NCBI RefSeq assembly: GCF_001548115.1
Contig: NZ_AP014821.1
Span: 1,426,001 to 1,490,000, forward strand
Reading direction: 5' to 3'
Length of the DNA: 64,000 nt
From: Geminocystis sp. NIES-3709
GTDB lineage: Bacteria > Cyanobacteriota > Cyanobacteriia > Cyanobacteriales > Cyanobacteriaceae
Position numbers and translations under genes: made by a program
Notes under the pieces: model-generated
What the model saw: only the letters and a program-made list of their open reading frames with translations
What the model was told of the DNA's origin: nothing
Databases searched by the model: none
Shown here: in pieces, positions 63,407 to 64,000 of the stretch
Layout of the letters: each line of letters opens with the position of its first letter
How positions within the stretch are numbered: the first letter of the stretch is position 1

Positions 63407-64000
63407 TTAATTATTAGATTTTAAACTTACAGAAATCTCTTTTCGACGATAATCTCCTCTTGATAAGTATTTTTCTAGCCATGTATAAAGCACAATAAAA
63501 AGGTAACGACTACCCATTTCTTTTAACTTTAATTTTGATACTCCTGCCGATCGATTTCTCCATGTAATAGGTATAATGGCATAGGAAAAACCTCGTACAA
63601 TGGACTTTAAAGGAAGTTCTACAGTAAGGTTAAAATGGTGAGAAAGTAGGGGGGATATGCCCTGAATCACCTCTCGTCGATACATTTTAAAAGCATTAGT
63701 AGTGTCATTGAAATTTAAGCCAAACAGTACGGAAATAAACAGGTTTGCCATGCGATTAATGGTTAGTTTATACAAAGGATAATCAATAACTTTGCCGCCC
63801 TTGATAAATCTTGAACCAAAAACACAATCATAACCCTCTTGTATTTTATAATAATAGTCAACTATATTTTCAGGACTGTCAGAATTATCTGCCATGACGA
63901 TCGCTACTGCATCGCCTTTGAAATTCTCTAAACCACAGCGAACGGCAAAACCAAAGCCATTGGGATAGTAATTATTGATATAGCAAACTCTCGAATTTTG
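63407..64000 (-). CDS. Glycosyltransferase family 2, dolichol-phosphate-mannose-synthase-like (partial)
   Basis: The frame is open to base 64000, so the N-terminus lies outside the window and 197 C-terminal residues are seen. NNYYPNGFGFAVRCGLENFKG precedes AIVMADNSDSPE, the metal-binding D-x-(D/S)-D-type site of GT2 polyprenyl-phosphate sugar transferases, and GSRFIKGG follows. There is no clear C-terminal membrane pair. An ATG at 63895 is internal and not the start. It is the first visible gene of the block with methyltransferase, membrane protein and epimerase. Confidence 0.88.
   Translation of the reverse strand, partial: QNSRVCYINNYYPNGFGFAVRCGLENFKGDAVAIVMADNSDSPENIVDYYYKIQEGYDCVFGSRFIKGGKVIDYPLYKLTINRMANLFISVLFGLNFNDTTNAFKMYRREVIQGISPLLSHHFNLTVELPLKSIVRGFSYAIIPITWRNRSAGVSKLKLKEMGSRYLFIVLYTWLEKYLSRGDYRRKEISVSLKSNN

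Noticed and set aside
63407-63895. 162-codon reading with start at 63895 for the GT2 gene
   Set aside because: The frame stays open to 64000 with conserved GT2 sequence upstream of that ATG, so the ATG is internal.
1-64000. tRNA, rRNA, tmRNA, 6S or Yfr-type RNA genes
   Set aside because: Intergenic regions were read for T-loop, anticodon-arm and known short motifs. None was convincing, although structured RNAs without such marks could be missed by eye.
1-64000. CGATCG / GCGATCGC abundance as a special regulatory signal
   Set aside because: This is the HIP1-type motif common across many cyanobacterial genomes, found in coding and non-coding DNA alike here. It marks the lineage rather than a local function.

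Overview
The window is a piece of a cyanobacterial chromosome. It carries the allophycocyanin operon (apcA-apcB-apcC), the cytochrome b6f pair petC-petA, the photosystem II genes psbB, psbT and psbY, the photosystem II assembly factor pam68 and dark-type protochlorophyllide reductase chlB. The DNA is visibly AT-rich and is sprinkled with CGATCG and GCGATCGC (HIP1-type) sites. A unicellular, AT-rich lineage of the Geminocystis/Cyanobacterium kind is a reasonable guess, but that placement is inference. No transposase, phage gene, CRISPR array, tRNA or rRNA gene was recognised.

Layout. 1-5800: envelope polysaccharide genes (a truncated ABC exporter, a WbpM/PglF-type sugar dehydratase and a Wzc-type tyrosine autokinase). 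6100-7680: apcABC on the minus strand, with hairpins between the genes. 8050-14650: moaA, a thioredoxin-fold/2OG-Fe(II) oxygenase fusion, tadA, a DUF3067 gene divergent from petC-petA, dusB and nrdR. 15000-16730: psbB-psbT. 17050-18290: a transposon-like non-coding segment, then two small linked genes of unknown function. 18335-24800: aroF-type DAHP synthase, pam68, rpsO, a response regulator, a CPP1-like gene, a pentapeptide-repeat protein and recF. 25270-34740: pdxA, two glycosyltransferase-type genes, a KDPG-aldolase homologue, a renalase-like oxidoreductase, gcvT and small conserved proteins. 34938-38722: Wza-like and second Wzc-like export genes. 38826-54885: a CCB-type cytochrome b6 maturation factor, bioF, dciA, a ferredoxin, psbY, mnmE, a Usp protein, a DrrAB-like ABC pair, cysS, tsaB, a Ycf49-like protein, mutL and chlB. 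55000-59900: a degenerate GGDEF protein and rimO-crhR. 60000-64000: a second polysaccharide block (epimerase, polytopic membrane protein, methyltransferase, GT2 running off the end).

Three functional themes recur: thylakoid complex biogenesis (b6f, PSII, phycobilisome core), translation and tRNA modification (tadA, dusB, mnmE, tsaB, rimO, cysS, rpsO), and capsule or exopolysaccharide assembly spread over three loci.

I did not find a convincing new multi-gene system. The most unusual structure is non-coding: heptanucleotide arrays, often NNNNTAA on the coding strand, fill several gaps just upstream of start codons. A dispersed hairpin element occurs in three copies. Other points of interest are a cysteine-less peroxiredoxin-like/prolyl-hydroxylase fusion, a petA terminator that doubles as dusB coding sequence, and a small membrane ORF split at a run of seven T.
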